Assembly (NCBI RefSeq): GCF_947501165.1
Contig: NZ_CANMUU010000003.1
Coordinates: 62,001 to 126,000 of the forward strand
Origin: an uncultured Allomuricauda sp.
GTDB taxonomy: Bacteria; Bacteroidota; Bacteroidia; Flavobacteriales; Flavobacteriaceae
Direction of reading: 5' to 3'
DNA length: 64,000 nt
Position numbers and translations under genes: made by a program. Below the pieces are notes generated by a model. It was not told the origin of the DNA. It saw only the letters and a program-made list of their open reading frames with translations, and did not search any database. Within the stretch, counting starts at the first letter, position 1. Every line of letters begins with the position of its first letter. Below are positions 28,525 through 37,902 of the stretch, piece by piece.

Positions 28525-29886
28525 GTGTACACTGTAATTGATATAGAGACTACGGGAAATGGCATTAAGGGCAACCGAATTACTGAAATTGCCATATTCA
28601 AGCATGATGGCTATAGGATTGTGGACGAATTTACATCTTTGGTAAACCCACAATGCCCCATACCCTATTTTATTACTGGTCTTACTGGCATCGATAATCA
28701 AATGGTGGCCAATGCTCCACTTTTTTCTGAAATAGCGGATACTGTACTAAATTTTACCCAAGACAGTGTTTTTGTTGCCCACTCTGTTAATTTTGACTAC
28801 GGGGTCATTAAAGAAGAGTTTAGACAACTGGGGGTAAGTTTTATTCGTAAAAAATTATGCACTGTCCGCCTATCCCGAAAGCTGATTCCAGGCCTAACGT
28901 CTTATAGTTTGGGAAAACTATGCTCATCCATTGACATACCGCTTTCGAACAGGCATCGTGCTCGGGGGGATGCCCACGCTACAGTATTGCTTTTTGAAAA
29001 GTTATTGCAGACACCCGCTTCTGAAAAGGTATTTCAAACCTTTTTAAATGCCCGAAGCCAAGAAGCCACACTTCCTCCACATTTGGATAAATCTGAGATT
29101 GACGCCATTCCTCAAAAACCAGGTATCTACTATTTTAAGGACAGAAATGGCACTATCATTTATGTAGGTAAAGCCATCAACCTTAAAAAAAGAGTCCTCG
29201 GTCATTTTTATGATAAAAGCGAAAAGGAGATTCGATTGTGTAGAGAGACCGCACATATAGATTTTGAGCTCTCCGGAAGCGAATTAGTAGCACTTTTAAT
29301 GGAATCTGCAGAAATAAAAAAACATTTTCCCTTATACAATCGGGCGCAAAAAAGAAACATCAAACAATTCGGGGTTTTTTGTTATGAAGACAGAAAGGGT
29401 ATAAAACATTTAGCTTTTAATACGTTAAAGTACATTCAACATCCCGTAAAGGTGTTTTATAACTTAACGGACTGCAGGCTGTTCCTGAAGCAAATCTGTA
29501 TGGCATACCAATTATGTCCCAAATTCTGTCATTTACAGCTAACGGAATCGAACTGTTCTCTATTCGAGGGCACATTTTGTGAAGGAATTTGTTCAGGTGA
29601 GGAAGAAATAGAAGCGTATAATACCAAAGTAGATAGTGCCTTGCAGGATTTAGCCTATGAAAAGGCAGGTATTAAAATTCTAAAAGAGAAGGGAAGGCAT
29701 GTAAACGAAAACGCGTTTGTACTTGTTGATAATGGACAATATAGAGGGTACGGCTTTATTGAAGATACCTTGGAAATCAATTCCAAAACGGATATTGAAG
29801 CTTTTCTAATTTCTCAAAAAAACACTCTGGAGACACAGCGAATTGTGGAAAATATGATGTCGAAAAGAGAATGCTTGGAATTGTAG
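28525..29886 (+). CDS. DEDDh exonuclease / GIY-YIG nuclease fusion (DnaQ-UvrC-like)
   Basis: 453 residues starting at GTG 28525 (the first residue of the YTVIDIETTGNG exonuclease motif lies two codons in, so no later start is possible). Residues about 3-160 form a DnaQ-type 3'-5' exonuclease: DIETTG (ExoI), SVNFDYGVIKEEF (ExoII), HRARGDAHAT (ExoIII with His and Asp). From about 195 a UvrC-like GIY-YIG domain follows: KPGIYYFKDRNGTIIYVGKAINLKKRV, LVALLMESAEIKKHFPLYNRAQ. A Cys-rich segment (YQLCPKFCHLQLTESNCSLFEG) comes after. The arrangement matches known bacterial proteins of the Cho/UvrC-like group that may incise DNA lesions. Function in repair is inferred. Confidence 0.85.
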   Translation: MYTVIDIETTGNGIKGNRITEIAIFKHDGYRIVDEFTSLVNPQCPIPYFITGLTGIDNQMVANAPLFSEIADTVLNFTQDSVFVAHSVNFDYGVIKEEFRQLGVSFIRKKLCTVRLSRKLIPGLTSYSLGKLCSSIDIPLSNRHRARGDAHATVLLFEKLLQTPASEKVFQTFLNARSQEATLPPHLDKSEIDAIPQKPGIYYFKDRNGTIIYVGKAINLKKRVLGHFYDKSEKEIRLCRETAHIDFELSGSELVALLMESAEIKKHFPLYNRAQKRNIKQFGVFCYEDRKGIKHLAFNTLKYIQHPVKVFYNLTDCRLFLKQICMAYQLCPKFCHLQLTESNCSLFEGTFCEGICSGEEEIEAYNTKVDSALQDLAYEKAGIKILKEKGRHVNENAFVLVDNGQYRGYGFIEDTLEINSKTDIEAFLISQKNTLETQRIVENMMSKRECLEL

Positions 29887-29900
29887 AAAGTTTGAAGGAG

Positions 29901-30002
29901 CTATACTTTCTTTTTTATTCTTCGATACATTTTTACCATAAAAACAATCCACGCAGCAACAATTAAAGCTGCAATGCTGACATAGAGAACGATGACATCC
30001 AT
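29901..30002 (-). CDS. Tiny single-pass membrane protein, 33 residues
   Basis: ORF read by eye in the gap 29887-30245: MDVIVLYVSIAALIVAAWIV then FMVKMYRRIKKKV. It is one membrane helix with a strongly basic C-terminus, typical of small membrane subunits. It lies convergent to the exonuclease fusion gene and downstream of the aceA terminator. No family recognised. Confidence 0.45.
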   Translation of the reverse strand: MDVIVLYVSIAALIVAAWIVFMVKMYRRIKKKV

Positions 30003-30194
30003 AACGTAGATTAAATAATTAAAGCCCCTACACCAGAATTCCCAAGGAAATCGTATTGTTTCTAAAAGAAAAGTTCAAAACAAAGTGGATGAACAGAAAA
30101 GACCAAATCCCTTTGCTTCTAGCTAAATTAACAAGAAAAAAGACATGATATGTTAAAAAATTATGATTTTTTTAACTTTTCTGTTTAATCAAAA

Positions 30195-30222
30195 CAAATG
30201 CCCCTTTTAACAGGGGCATTTG
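30195..30222 (-). terminator. Intrinsic terminator after isocitrate lyase
   Basis: CAAATGCCCC (30195-30204) and GGGGCATTTG (30213-30222) form a perfect 10-bp stem with an 8-nt loop; on the minus strand a T-rich tail follows. It lies 24 bp after the aceA stop. Confidence 0.85.
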
Positions 30223-30245
30223 CTAACCAACTAAATTAGAATGCA

Positions 30246-31523
30246 TCAGAATTGAGCGGTTTCTGTGCTTCCTTTCATAGCTACCGTGCTAGATGTACCT
30301 GAGGTAACAATATTCTGGACCTTGTCAAAATAACCTGTACCCACAAATCCTTGATGTTTCACGGCTTTAAATCCAAATTCCTGCAATCCGAACTCTCTTT
30401 CCTGTAATTCGGAATAACCAGCCATGCCCCTTTCCTTATAGGCTTTGCTTAACTCAAACATACTTGTATTGAGCGCATGGAACCCGGCTAGGGTAATAAA
30501 TTGGAACTTATAGCCCATTTCAGCCAATTCCTCTCTAAAAGTTTCCATCTCTTCAACACTTAGTTTAGCTGCCCAGTTAAAGGATGGGGAGCAATTATAG
30601 GCCAACATTTTGTCAGGATATTGCGCATGAATACCTTCTGCAAACTTTCGCGCTTGCTCCAAATCAGGAGTAGAAGTCTCCAACCAAATCAAATCTGCGA
30701 AAGGGGCGTAGCTCAAACCTCGATCTATACCTTGCTCCAATCCATTCCTCACATAAAAGAATCCTTCTGGCGAACGCTCTCCTGTAATGAATTTATGATC
30801 TCTCTCATCAATATCACTGGTGATTAAATTGGCCGCATCGGCGTCTGTTCGTGCGATAATCACCGTGGGAACTCCCATTACATCTGCTGCTAAACGGGCG
30901 GCAATTAACTTATTTACCGCTTCCTGAGTGGGTACCAATACCTTACCTCCCAAGTGTCCACATTTTTTTGCTGAACTTAATTGATCTTCAAAATGAACTC
31001 CCGCCGCACCACTTTCAATCATGGATTTCATTAATTCAAAAGCGTTCAGGTTTCCTCCAAAGCCAGCCTCTGCATCAGCAACAATGGGAACCAAATAATC
31101 TTTCTTGTCTTCGGTTTCGTTTACTACCTGAATCTGATCTGCTCGAAGCAACGCATTATTGATGCGCTTTACCACCATAGGAACACTATTGGCAGGATAC
31201 AGGGATTGGTCAGGGTACATTTCTCCGGACAAGTTGGCATCTGCCGCCACTTGCCATCCACTCAAATAGATGGCCTCGAGACCAGCTTCTACTTCTTGAA
31301 TGGCCTGATTTCCCGTTAGTGCACCTAAACCTGCCACAAAATCTTGGCCGTTTAGTTTGTTCCAAAGTTTCTCAGCACCCATTTGGGCAATGGAATAATC
31401 TATCTCGTAAGACCCTCGTAGTTTTATAACTTCTTCCGCGGTGTATGGCCTTTCAACTCCTTTCCATCTGGGATTAATTGTCCAATCCGTTAACAACGCT
31501 TGAATCCTTTCTTTTTTTTCCAT
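30246..31523 (-). CDS. aceA: Isocitrate lyase
   Basis: 425 residues, close to the usual 430. The catalytic-loop motif [21 protein letters not shown] is present with the active-site Cys of KKCGH, together with [45 protein letters not shown] and NCSPSFNW. It splits isocitrate to glyoxylate and succinate in the cytoplasm, allowing growth on acetate, fatty acids or other C2 sources. It lies 82 bp after malate synthase and the two form a glyoxylate-shunt operon read from the promoter next to the XRE regulator. A strong terminator follows. Confidence 0.97.
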   Translation of the reverse strand: MEKKERIQALLTDWTINPRWKGVERPYTAEEVIKLRGSYEIDYSIAQMGAEKLWNKLNGQDFVAGLGALTGNQAIQEVEAGLEAIYLSGWQVAADANLSGEMYPDQSLYPANSVPMVVKRINNALLRADQIQVVNETEDKKDYLVPIVADAEAGFGGNLNAFELMKSMIESGAAGVHFEDQLSSAKKCGHLGGKVLVPTQEAVNKLIAARLAADVMGVPTVIIARTDADAANLITSDIDERDHKFITGERSPEGFFYVRNGLEQGIDRGLSYAPFADLIWLETSTPDLEQARKFAEGIHAQYPDKMLAYNCSPSFNWAAKLSVEEMETFREELAEMGYKFQFITLAGFHALNTSMFELSKAYKERGMAGYSELQEREFGLQEFGFKAVKHQGFVGTGYFDKVQNIVTSGTSSTVAMKGSTETAQF

Positions 31524-31605
31524 AATTTTAATTTTTCGAATTTGATATGAATCCCATGTAATGTTCGCGCATTCTTGGGATTTTTTTAGTTGTTGATATA
31601 CTGAT

Positions 31606-33210
31606 TTATGTAATTTCTCGATAGGCCTTTAAGGTTAGAAATTCTTCAAATTCCCGACTTCTGACCAGCTTATCAAATAGCTCAAAGGCTTTTTCAAATT
31701 GGGTATTTCCCATATTAGCCTCACCGACTAAGTGAATAATTTTATCCTTCTCTTCCTCAAAAAGTTTTGAATAAAGAGCATCATTGAATTTTCTGCCATC
31801 TTCTAGCTGAGCATTGAACTTACGCCATTGCCATAGCTGGGTCCTTGATATTTCGGCAGTGGCAGCATCCTCCATTAAATTGTATAGCGCGACACAACCG
31901 TTGCCCCTTAGCCAGGCTTCCAGATACAGAATACCAACATTCATATTTTTACGAATCCCTATTTCCGTAATGGTTCCTTTTGGAATGGCAATCAAGTCCG
32001 ACTCCAGGATAACATCAGTTTCCCTCAAAGCCGTATCTATTTGATTGGCCTCGGGCATATGCTTATTAAACTCGTCCATTGCAATGGAAACCAATCCAGG
32101 GTGGGCCACCCAAGTACCGTCATGTCCATTTAGCACTTCCCTTTCTTTATCCAATCGCACCTTCTCTAAAGCGGCTACATTGGCAACTGGATCGCTTTTA
32201 ATTGGAATTTGGGCCGCCATTCCTCCCATGGCATGAATTCCTCTTTTATGACATCTTTGGATAACCAAACGAGAATAGGCATCCATGAACGGGACCGTCA
32301 TGGTCACTTGATCTCGGTTAGGTAGAATAAAACTGGGATGGTTTCTAAATTTCTTGACATAAGAAAAGATATAATCCCAACGTCCACAGTTCAATCCAAC
32401 AATATGATTCTTTAATTCATATATAATTTCATCCAACTGAAAGCTGGCCGTAATCGTTTCAATCAAAACAGTGGCTTTAAAAGTTCCTACCGGTACACCT
32501 AAATATTCTTCAGAGAACGTGAAAACTTCATCCCACCATCTTGCCTCCAAATAGTGCTCTAGTTTTGGCAAATAGAAATAGGGTGCAGAACCTCTGTTCA
32601 TAAGCGTTCTTGTATTATGGAACACGTAAAGCGCAAAGTCAAAAAGGCTTCCTGATGTTTCTTCTCCATTAATCAAAACATGACGTTCATTTAGGTGAAG
32701 CCCCCGAGGCCTTACCAACAAAACAGCCACCTCATCATTCAATCTATAGGATTTATCTTTCTTTGAATCATAAAAAGATATCTTCCGCGTATTAGCATCA
32801 ATTAGATTCTGTTGACCTTGCAGACAGTTGTTCCAAGTTGGAGCGTTACTATCCTCAAAATCCGCCATAAAAGTTTTAGCTCCAGAGTTCAACGCATTGA
32901 TGACCATTTTTCGTTCCACAGGACCGGTAATCTCAACCCTTCGGTCCAAAAGATCCGCTGGAATATGCTTTATCTGCCAGTCGGCATTTCGAGTTTCCTC
33001 AGTTTCAAGGGGAAAGGAAGGCATAACTCCGCGATCAAACTTGGCCTGCTGTCTCAAACGTTTATTCAACAGTTGTAAACGTTCCCTATTGAACTTTTGA
33101 TGTAGCTCAATAACAAATTCCAGGGCTCCATCCATAAGTAGTTCTGGATAGTAATTGGTCACTTCTTTTGAAAACTGAAGATTGGTGGGTGATGCGATTA
33201 TATTTTCCAT
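31606..33210 (-). CDS. aceB: Malate synthase A
   Basis: About 534 residues from ATG 33210. A longer frame begins at 33234, but that codon overlaps the promoter -7 box, so the later ATG ([10 protein letters not shown]) is preferred. Family features include [30 protein letters not shown], the conserved [41 protein letters not shown] and [23 protein letters not shown]. It condenses glyoxylate with acetyl-CoA to malate. Transcribed with aceA and divergent from the XRE/ScfR-type regulator; the promoter has a -33 TTG that touches a 14-bp palindrome. Confidence 0.97.
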   Translation of the reverse strand: MENIIASPTNLQFSKEVTNYYPELLMDGALEFVIELHQKFNRERLQLLNKRLRQQAKFDRGVMPSFPLETEETRNADWQIKHIPADLLDRRVEITGPVERKMVINALNSGAKTFMADFEDSNAPTWNNCLQGQQNLIDANTRKISFYDSKKDKSYRLNDEVAVLLVRPRGLHLNERHVLINGEETSGSLFDFALYVFHNTRTLMNRGSAPYFYLPKLEHYLEARWWDEVFTFSEEYLGVPVGTFKATVLIETITASFQLDEIIYELKNHIVGLNCGRWDYIFSYVKKFRNHPSFILPNRDQVTMTVPFMDAYSRLVIQRCHKRGIHAMGGMAAQIPIKSDPVANVAALEKVRLDKEREVLNGHDGTWVAHPGLVSIAMDEFNKHMPEANQIDTALRETDVILESDLIAIPKGTITEIGIRKNMNVGILYLEAWLRGNGCVALYNLMEDAATAEISRTQLWQWRKFNAQLEDGRKFNDALYSKLFEEEKDKIIHLVGEANMGNTQFEKAFELFDKLVRSREFEEFLTLKAYREIT

Positions 33211-33231
33211 GACAAACTGATTTTGTTCATA

Positions 33232-33262
33232 CAAGAATAAATCAAAGTTTTGAAAAAAACAA
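33232..33262 (-). promoter_or_regulatory. aceBA promoter
   Basis: On the minus strand: -33 TTG at 33260-33262, 20-bp spacer, -7 TATTCTTG at 33232-33239 (one mismatch to the Bacteroidota TAnnTTTG). Transcription would start around 33225, just before the chosen aceB ATG. Confidence 0.6.
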
Positions 33263-33335
33263 GCGAACGTTCGCTAAAAACATCAAATACGCTATTTTTA
33301 TGATATTCGCAAAATAGCCTATATTTGATTGCGAA
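33262..33335. promoter_or_regulatory. Operator region between aceB and its XRE regulator
   Basis: Three inverted repeats lie here: the perfect palindrome AGCGAACGTTCGCT (33262-33275) touching the aceB -33 box; GCTATTTT / AAAATAGC (33291-33298, 33311-33318); and TTCGCAA / TTGCGAA (33306-33312, 33329-33335), which flanks the regulator's -7-like TATATTTG (33320-33327). TTCGCAA and GAACGTTCGC share a TTCGC half site, fit for binding by the adjacent regulator. Confidence 0.6.
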
Positions 33336-33337
33336 AA

Positions 33338-34813
33338 ATGGAAGAAGAATATATCAAACTTATTTTTGGATTAAAACTCAAGCAAATTAGAGGTCGAAAA
33401 AACCTATCCTTGTTTGGGCTTTCCAAACTCACCGGACTTTCTAAATCCTATTTAAATGAGATCGAGAAAGGAAAAAAGTATCCGAAAACAGATAAGATTG
33501 CCCTACTAGCCGAGAAATTGGAGATACCTTACGACAATTTGGTATCCTTAAAGTTGGACAAAAACCTTGCACCTGTTGGCGAATTGCTTCAATCCAAAAT
33601 CCTTAAAGAGCTACCGCTTGACCTTTTTGGCATCAAAGAAAGTGACTTGATAGATATTGTGGCCAATGCCCCTGCCAAGGTGAATGCCTTTATCAGTACA
33701 ATCATTGAAATTGCAAAACACTACGATTTTGGGAAGGAAAGCTTCTTCTTGGCTGCTTTACGATCATACCAGGAAGCCAACCAAAACTTTTTTCCTGAAT
33801 GGGAGGCCGAAGTGGTGAAGTTTGCAGAGGCATATCAAATCAACCTGGATAAATCGGTTTCTTCCAAGGAGTTAGAAGAAATACTGATAGAGGAGTATGG
33901 CTATACCATAAATAACGAAGACCTAATAAAACATAGCGAACTGGACAATCTTCGTTCCATTTTTGTTCCAAAAACCAAAACACTCCTTATTGCAGACCAT
34001 GTAGATGAGGCCCAACGCACTTTTATCTATGCGAAAGAAATAGCGTATAACTATCTGAATATTAGTGAGCGTTTGTACACCTTTACCTGGATTAAATTTG
34101 AAAGCTTTGATCACGTACTGAACAACCTTGCGGCTTCTTACTTTGCTGGTGCATTGATTATTCCGAGAAAGCTTTTGGGACAATATCTAGACCGATTTTT
34201 ACAAAAACCCCATTTCGACAAGACTTTTTTAGCAAAAATGACCAAACGTTTCAATGCATCGCCTGAATCATTATACCAACGTTTGACCAACATCTTGCCA
34301 ACGGATTATAAAATGGAAAATCTCTTTTTTCTGAGGTTTTCCCACCAAAAAGGAACCCAACGTTTCGATATTACAAAGGAACTGCACCTAACACATCAAC
34401 ATTCGCCCCACGGTAACGAAACCAACGAAAAGTACTGCAGAAGATGGGCTTCAATTCGTGTGTTGCAGGAAATTGAAAAAACCGGAAACGAACACCATAT
34501 TCAGGTTCAAATCTCCCACTACCCCAATGACCAGCTTTCGTACCTCATTTTCGCATCGGCTACTAAAGACCCTTTTAAGAAAGACCTTTACCGAAGTGTT
34601 GGTATTGGATTACTTATTAATGATCAGCTTAGAAAAAAGGTGAATTTTTTAAATGATTCGTCCGTTGCTACTTATAACGTAGGGGTTACTTGTGAGCGTT
34701 GTCCTATTTCTGATTGCAAGGAACGTATGGCTCCACCATCTATCTTGGCCCAAAAGGAAAAGGATGCCAAAATAGATGCTATTGTTGAAGAACTCAACCA
34801 AAAATTTAGTTAG
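33338..34813 (+). CDS. XRE-family regulator with short-chain-fatty-acid (ScfR/RamB-like) domains
   Basis: About 491 residues from ATG 33338; a TTG three codons upstream is possible. Residues about 10-65 are an XRE helix-turn-helix (LKLKQIRGRKNLSLFGLSKLTGLSKSYLNEIEKGKKYPK). The middle part resembles an inactive ImmA/IrrE-type domain, and the C-terminal half matches the ScfR domain found in RamB and PrpR, with CRRWASIRVLQEI and a Cys-rich GVTCERCPISDCKERMAPPS tail. RamB-type proteins control glyoxylate and propionate genes in other phyla, often sensing acyl-CoA. Here it diverges from aceB, so control of the glyoxylate shunt is a strong inference. The C-terminal cysteines might bind a metal or Fe-S cluster. 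Its stop overlaps the convergent epimerase gene by 4 bp. Confidence 0.88.
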   Translation: MEEEYIKLIFGLKLKQIRGRKNLSLFGLSKLTGLSKSYLNEIEKGKKYPKTDKIALLAEKLEIPYDNLVSLKLDKNLAPVGELLQSKILKELPLDLFGIKESDLIDIVANAPAKVNAFISTIIEIAKHYDFGKESFFLAALRSYQEANQNFFPEWEAEVVKFAEAYQINLDKSVSSKELEEILIEEYGYTINNEDLIKHSELDNLRSIFVPKTKTLLIADHVDEAQRTFIYAKEIAYNYLNISERLYTFTWIKFESFDHVLNNLAASYFAGALIIPRKLLGQYLDRFLQKPHFDKTFLAKMTKRFNASPESLYQRLTNILPTDYKMENLFFLRFSHQKGTQRFDITKELHLTHQHSPHGNETNEKYCRRWASIRVLQEIEKTGNEHHIQVQISHYPNDQLSYLIFASATKDPFKKDLYRSVGIGLLINDQLRKKVNFLNDSSVATYNVGVTCERCPISDCKERMAPPSILAQKEKDAKIDAIVEELNQKFS

Positions 34814-35586
34814 GTACTTACCGACAAAATCACCTTAAACTGAGCCTCGTCTTTTAATTGTTGAAACCCTTCATGTAGATTTTTCTCTTCAACGGCATAC
34901 GGATAGAAGCTTATTGGCTCTATACAGACCATGTTCCCTACCTCCGTCCAACACATAAAGTGACCAAAACCTTCGGTAGAAATGGTAATTTCCCCTTTAT
35001 CCTGAAGTGTGATAGAAGTACAGTTGGCTACTTGCAGCGCTCTGCTTCCAACGGCTAAAACCTCATCCAAGGTAATTTGTTTTTTCCCCGCAACGATTAC
35101 TGGAGCATCCGTATGCAATTTAAATGCAGGATGATATCCAAGCATAAATGGCATTCCTGCATCACCGGCTATTTTAAATAAGATTTCCAACCCTTTGGGG
35201 GTTAGTGTATAATGCTTTTCGAACTCGAAACCATAGGGCCATGTCAAATACTCAACATCTGACTTTTCAGGATACTTTTTGTTTTTAACAGGAGTATCTG
35301 CCACATACACCTTTTTAAAAACGGCATGCGTATTACTGATGGAAACTAAATCGTAGTCCATTAGCCGCAGAAGGCCATGTTGGTCCATTACTCCATTGCC
35401 CTTTGGAGTTTTCACAACGTAATCGGCATTGGTCACGGGACCTATTATTGGAAACATCTCAGTGTCAGCACTGCCCCACCCAGGACTTCCTTTTTGGTGA
35501 ATGTATTCAAGACCATTAGCCTCAAAACCTACTAATTCTCCTGCATCAATTCGGACAATTTGGTTGTCAAGCACTAATTCTTCCAT
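34810..35586 (-). CDS. Aldose 1-epimerase family protein
   Basis: 258 residues, cytoplasmic, of the galactose-mutarotase-like beta-sandwich family (VRIDAGELVGFEANGLEYIHQ, FPIIGPVTNADY, MDQHGLLRLMDYDL, LEILFKIAGDAGMPFMLGYHPAFKL, ICIEPISFYPYA-like end). The His of MDQHGLLR and His/Glu of the later strands match the catalytic residues of mutarotases, but this shorter subfamily (COG2017, YeaD-like or LacX-like) includes hexose-6-phosphate epimerases, so the substrate is unclear. The gap to the upstream cysteine-synthase family gene is only 2 bp, so they share an operon. Confidence 0.85.
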   Translation of the reverse strand: MEELVLDNQIVRIDAGELVGFEANGLEYIHQKGSPGWGSADTEMFPIIGPVTNADYVVKTPKGNGVMDQHGLLRLMDYDLVSISNTHAVFKKVYVADTPVKNKKYPEKSDVEYLTWPYGFEFEKHYTLTPKGLEILFKIAGDAGMPFMLGYHPAFKLHTDAPVIVAGKKQITLDEVLAVGSRALQVANCTSITLQDKGEITISTEGFGHFMCWTEVGNMVCIEPISFYPYAVEEKNLHEGFQQLKDEAQFKVILSVST

Positions 35587-35588
35587 AG

Positions 35589-36578
35589 CTATTCGATAAA
35601 ACCTTGTTCACGCATCCAATCATCATTGAACATCTTGCCCACATATCTACTACCGTGATCATGAAATAAAACGACCACAACATCATCTTTTTTGAAATGT
35701 TCTTTTAGCTGCAATACTCCCTTGATGGCAGCTCCAGCTGAGTTCCCTAAGAACATCCCCTCTTCTTTGGCCAATCTCTGGGTGTAAACAGCAGCATCCT
35801 TGTCAGTTACCTTGGTAAAACCATCTATAATTTCGAATCTTACGTTTTTAGGAAGAATGTCTTCTCCAATACCTTCAGTGATGTAAGGATATATCTCTTT
35901 TTGATCAAAAATTCCAGTTTCATGGTATTTTTTGAATACCGAGCCGTAAGTATCCACCCCCCAAACCTTTACGTTGGGATTCTTCATTTTTAGGTAAGAT
36001 CCCACACCTGAAATAGTACCCCCTGTACCAACGCCCACAACAAAATGAGTAACCTTACCGTCAGTTTGTTTCCAAATTTCAGGTCCTGTGCTCAAAAAGT
36101 GCGCTTTACAGTTAGAAGGGTTATCGTATTGGTTTACGTACCAAGAATTGGGAATCTCCGTTGCTAATCTTTTTGCTGTGGAATAATAGCTTCGTGGGTC
36201 TTCGGGCGCAACATCGGTTGGACATACATGAACCTCGCTACCCACGGCCTTCAAAATGTCTATTTTTTCTTTCGATTGCTTGTCGCTAATAACACAAATC
36301 ATTCGATATCCCTTCACCACTGCAGCCAACGCTAAGCCCATCCCCGTATTACCAGATGTACCTTCAATTATGGTTCCGCCCGGTTTTAATACTCCGGCCT
36401 TTTCAGCATCTTCAATCATTTGCAAGGCCATACGGTCTTTTACCGAGTTTCCAGGGTTAAAAGTTTCATACTTGGCAAGTACCAAACAGGGTAATTCCGA
36501 TGTAAGTGTATTAAGTTTTACCAAAGGCGTATTGCCTATGGTTTCCAAAATATTTTCTACGTATTCCATATTGGCCAC
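35589..36578 (-). CDS. PLP-dependent cysteine synthase / cystathionine beta-synthase family enzyme
   Basis: 329 residues. Fold type II PLP enzyme: Lys in NPGNSVKDRMA, substrate loop GTSGNTGMGLA, phosphate-binding GVGTGGTISG. The PSNCKAHFLSTGPEIWKQ segment after VNQYDN is as in O-acetylserine sulfhydrylases and in CBS catalytic domains; no C-terminal CBS regulatory domain follows. It should form cysteine from O-acetylserine and sulfide, or cystathionine from homocysteine and serine. An in-frame ATG three codons in (MEYVENILE) could be the actual start. The assignment between the two reactions is open. Confidence 0.85.
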   Translation of the reverse strand: MANMEYVENILETIGNTPLVKLNTLTSELPCLVLAKYETFNPGNSVKDRMALQMIEDAEKAGVLKPGGTIIEGTSGNTGMGLALAAVVKGYRMICVISDKQSKEKIDILKAVGSEVHVCPTDVAPEDPRSYYSTAKRLATEIPNSWYVNQYDNPSNCKAHFLSTGPEIWKQTDGKVTHFVVGVGTGGTISGVGSYLKMKNPNVKVWGVDTYGSVFKKYHETGIFDQKEIYPYITEGIGEDILPKNVRFEIIDGFTKVTDKDAAVYTQRLAKEEGMFLGNSAGAAIKGVLQLKEHFKKDDVVVVLFHDHGSRYVGKMFNDDWMREQGFIE

Positions 36579-36657
36579 AAAGATAGTTTTTTGGAACAGG
36601 GAACCCCATCATCCAAAAGGAAATATCCCTAAAAATGCCAACGACCTGAGTTAAAAA

Positions 36658-37899
36658 TCATTCAAACTTCATGGCCTTAACAGGACTTATTTTTGTGATG
36701 ATATAGGAAGGTATAAGCAACATCAACAAACAGAGTAGCATAACTCCAAGATTCAACATTACTACGGTAGGCACATCTATAAACACGGGTATGTATTCAA
36801 TATAGTATTCTTCAGGGTTTGGAAATTTAAAAACACGATAACGATGCTGAATATATAGAACTGTCAACCCAATGAAATTCCCCCAAAACAGTCCAATGGA
36901 AATCAAGTAAGTTGCATTGTAGAGAAACACTTTTCGAATACTCCAATTCTCCGACCCCAAAGCTTTTAAAACACCTATCATTTGAGTCCGTTCCAGTATC
37001 AGAACCAAAAGGGCGGTAATCATGTTGATCCCTCCGACGATTACCATTATCCCAATAATAAGTGCGATGTTGAAGTCAAAAAGCCCTATCCATTCAAAAA
37101 TGCGAAAGTATTTGGATTTGATATTTTGCGTATCCAGACTTGAAATGGTTTTGCCATAAATCTCGTTGGTCTTGGTTTCCATTTCGTCAAAGTTGGAAAG
37201 GAAAACTTCGAAATTACCTATCTGGTTAGCTTCCCATTTGTTCATACGCTGAATATGTCGGATATCTACAAAAACATAGGTTGCATCAAATTCTTCAAAA
37301 CCACTATCATAAATGCCAACAATTTGAAACCGACGGTTGTTGGGTACTTTGGAAGGGTCATCTTCCTTTAGAAAAAAAGAGAAAAAAGAATCGCCCACTT
37401 TAAGTTGTAAACGATTGGCCATTAAACGGGATACCAATACCTCATCATTCAGTTTCCCAGTGTAATCCGGTAATCGACCATCTATTAAGTATTCTTCAAA
37501 AACCGTCCAGTTATAATCTGTACCCACACCTTTGGCAAGCATCCCTTCAAAAGTATCTTCTGTACGGATAATACCTCCTTTTGTTGCCACTGCCTGCACA
37601 TGGTCTATGCCGTCCACAATATTGAACTCAGGATAAAATTCTTGTTCCAAAGAAACAGGTACCAAGGAAACTTCAGAGGTATTGTTGTCGTAGTTGGAAA
37701 TTTGAATATGGCCATTGAACGCCGCTACTTTTTCCCGAATCTTATGTTTAAGCCCCACGCCAGTAGCAATGGCAATAAGCATCATAACAATACCAATGGC
37801 AATAGCTGCAATGGCAATTTTTATTATAGGAGCGGAAATACTAATTTTATGTTCCTTTCCTGTAATCAGGCGCTTGGCAATAAATAGTTCTAAATTCAA
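36658..37899 (-). CDS. ABC transporter permease of the LolC/LolE (FtsX-like) family
   Basis: 413 residues starting with TTG 37899; an in-frame stop lies five codons before, so no ATG start is possible and MNLELFIAKRL is the normal N-terminus of the family. It has an N-terminal membrane helix (residues about 22-48), a MacB-like periplasmic domain, and three further helices in the C-terminal half with the FtsX signature (IALIIGIMVIVGGINMITALLVLILERTQMIGVLKALGS region, about 275-315). It probably takes part in lipoprotein release from the inner membrane together with a LolD ATPase encoded elsewhere. Its start codon is separated by only 3 bp from the start of the divergent NamZ-like gene. Confidence 0.88.
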   Translation of the reverse strand: MNLELFIAKRLITGKEHKISISAPIIKIAIAAIAIGIVMMLIAIATGVGLKHKIREKVAAFNGHIQISNYDNNTSEVSLVPVSLEQEFYPEFNIVDGIDHVQAVATKGGIIRTEDTFEGMLAKGVGTDYNWTVFEEYLIDGRLPDYTGKLNDEVLVSRLMANRLQLKVGDSFFSFFLKEDDPSKVPNNRRFQIVGIYDSGFEEFDATYVFVDIRHIQRMNKWEANQIGNFEVFLSNFDEMETKTNEIYGKTISSLDTQNIKSKYFRIFEWIGLFDFNIALIIGIMVIVGGINMITALLVLILERTQMIGVLKALGSENWSIRKVFLYNATYLISIGLFWGNFIGLTVLYIQHRYRVFKFPNPEEYYIEYIPVFIDVPTVVMLNLGVMLLCLLMLLIPSYIITKISPVKAMKFE

Positions 37900-37902
37900 C
37901 GG

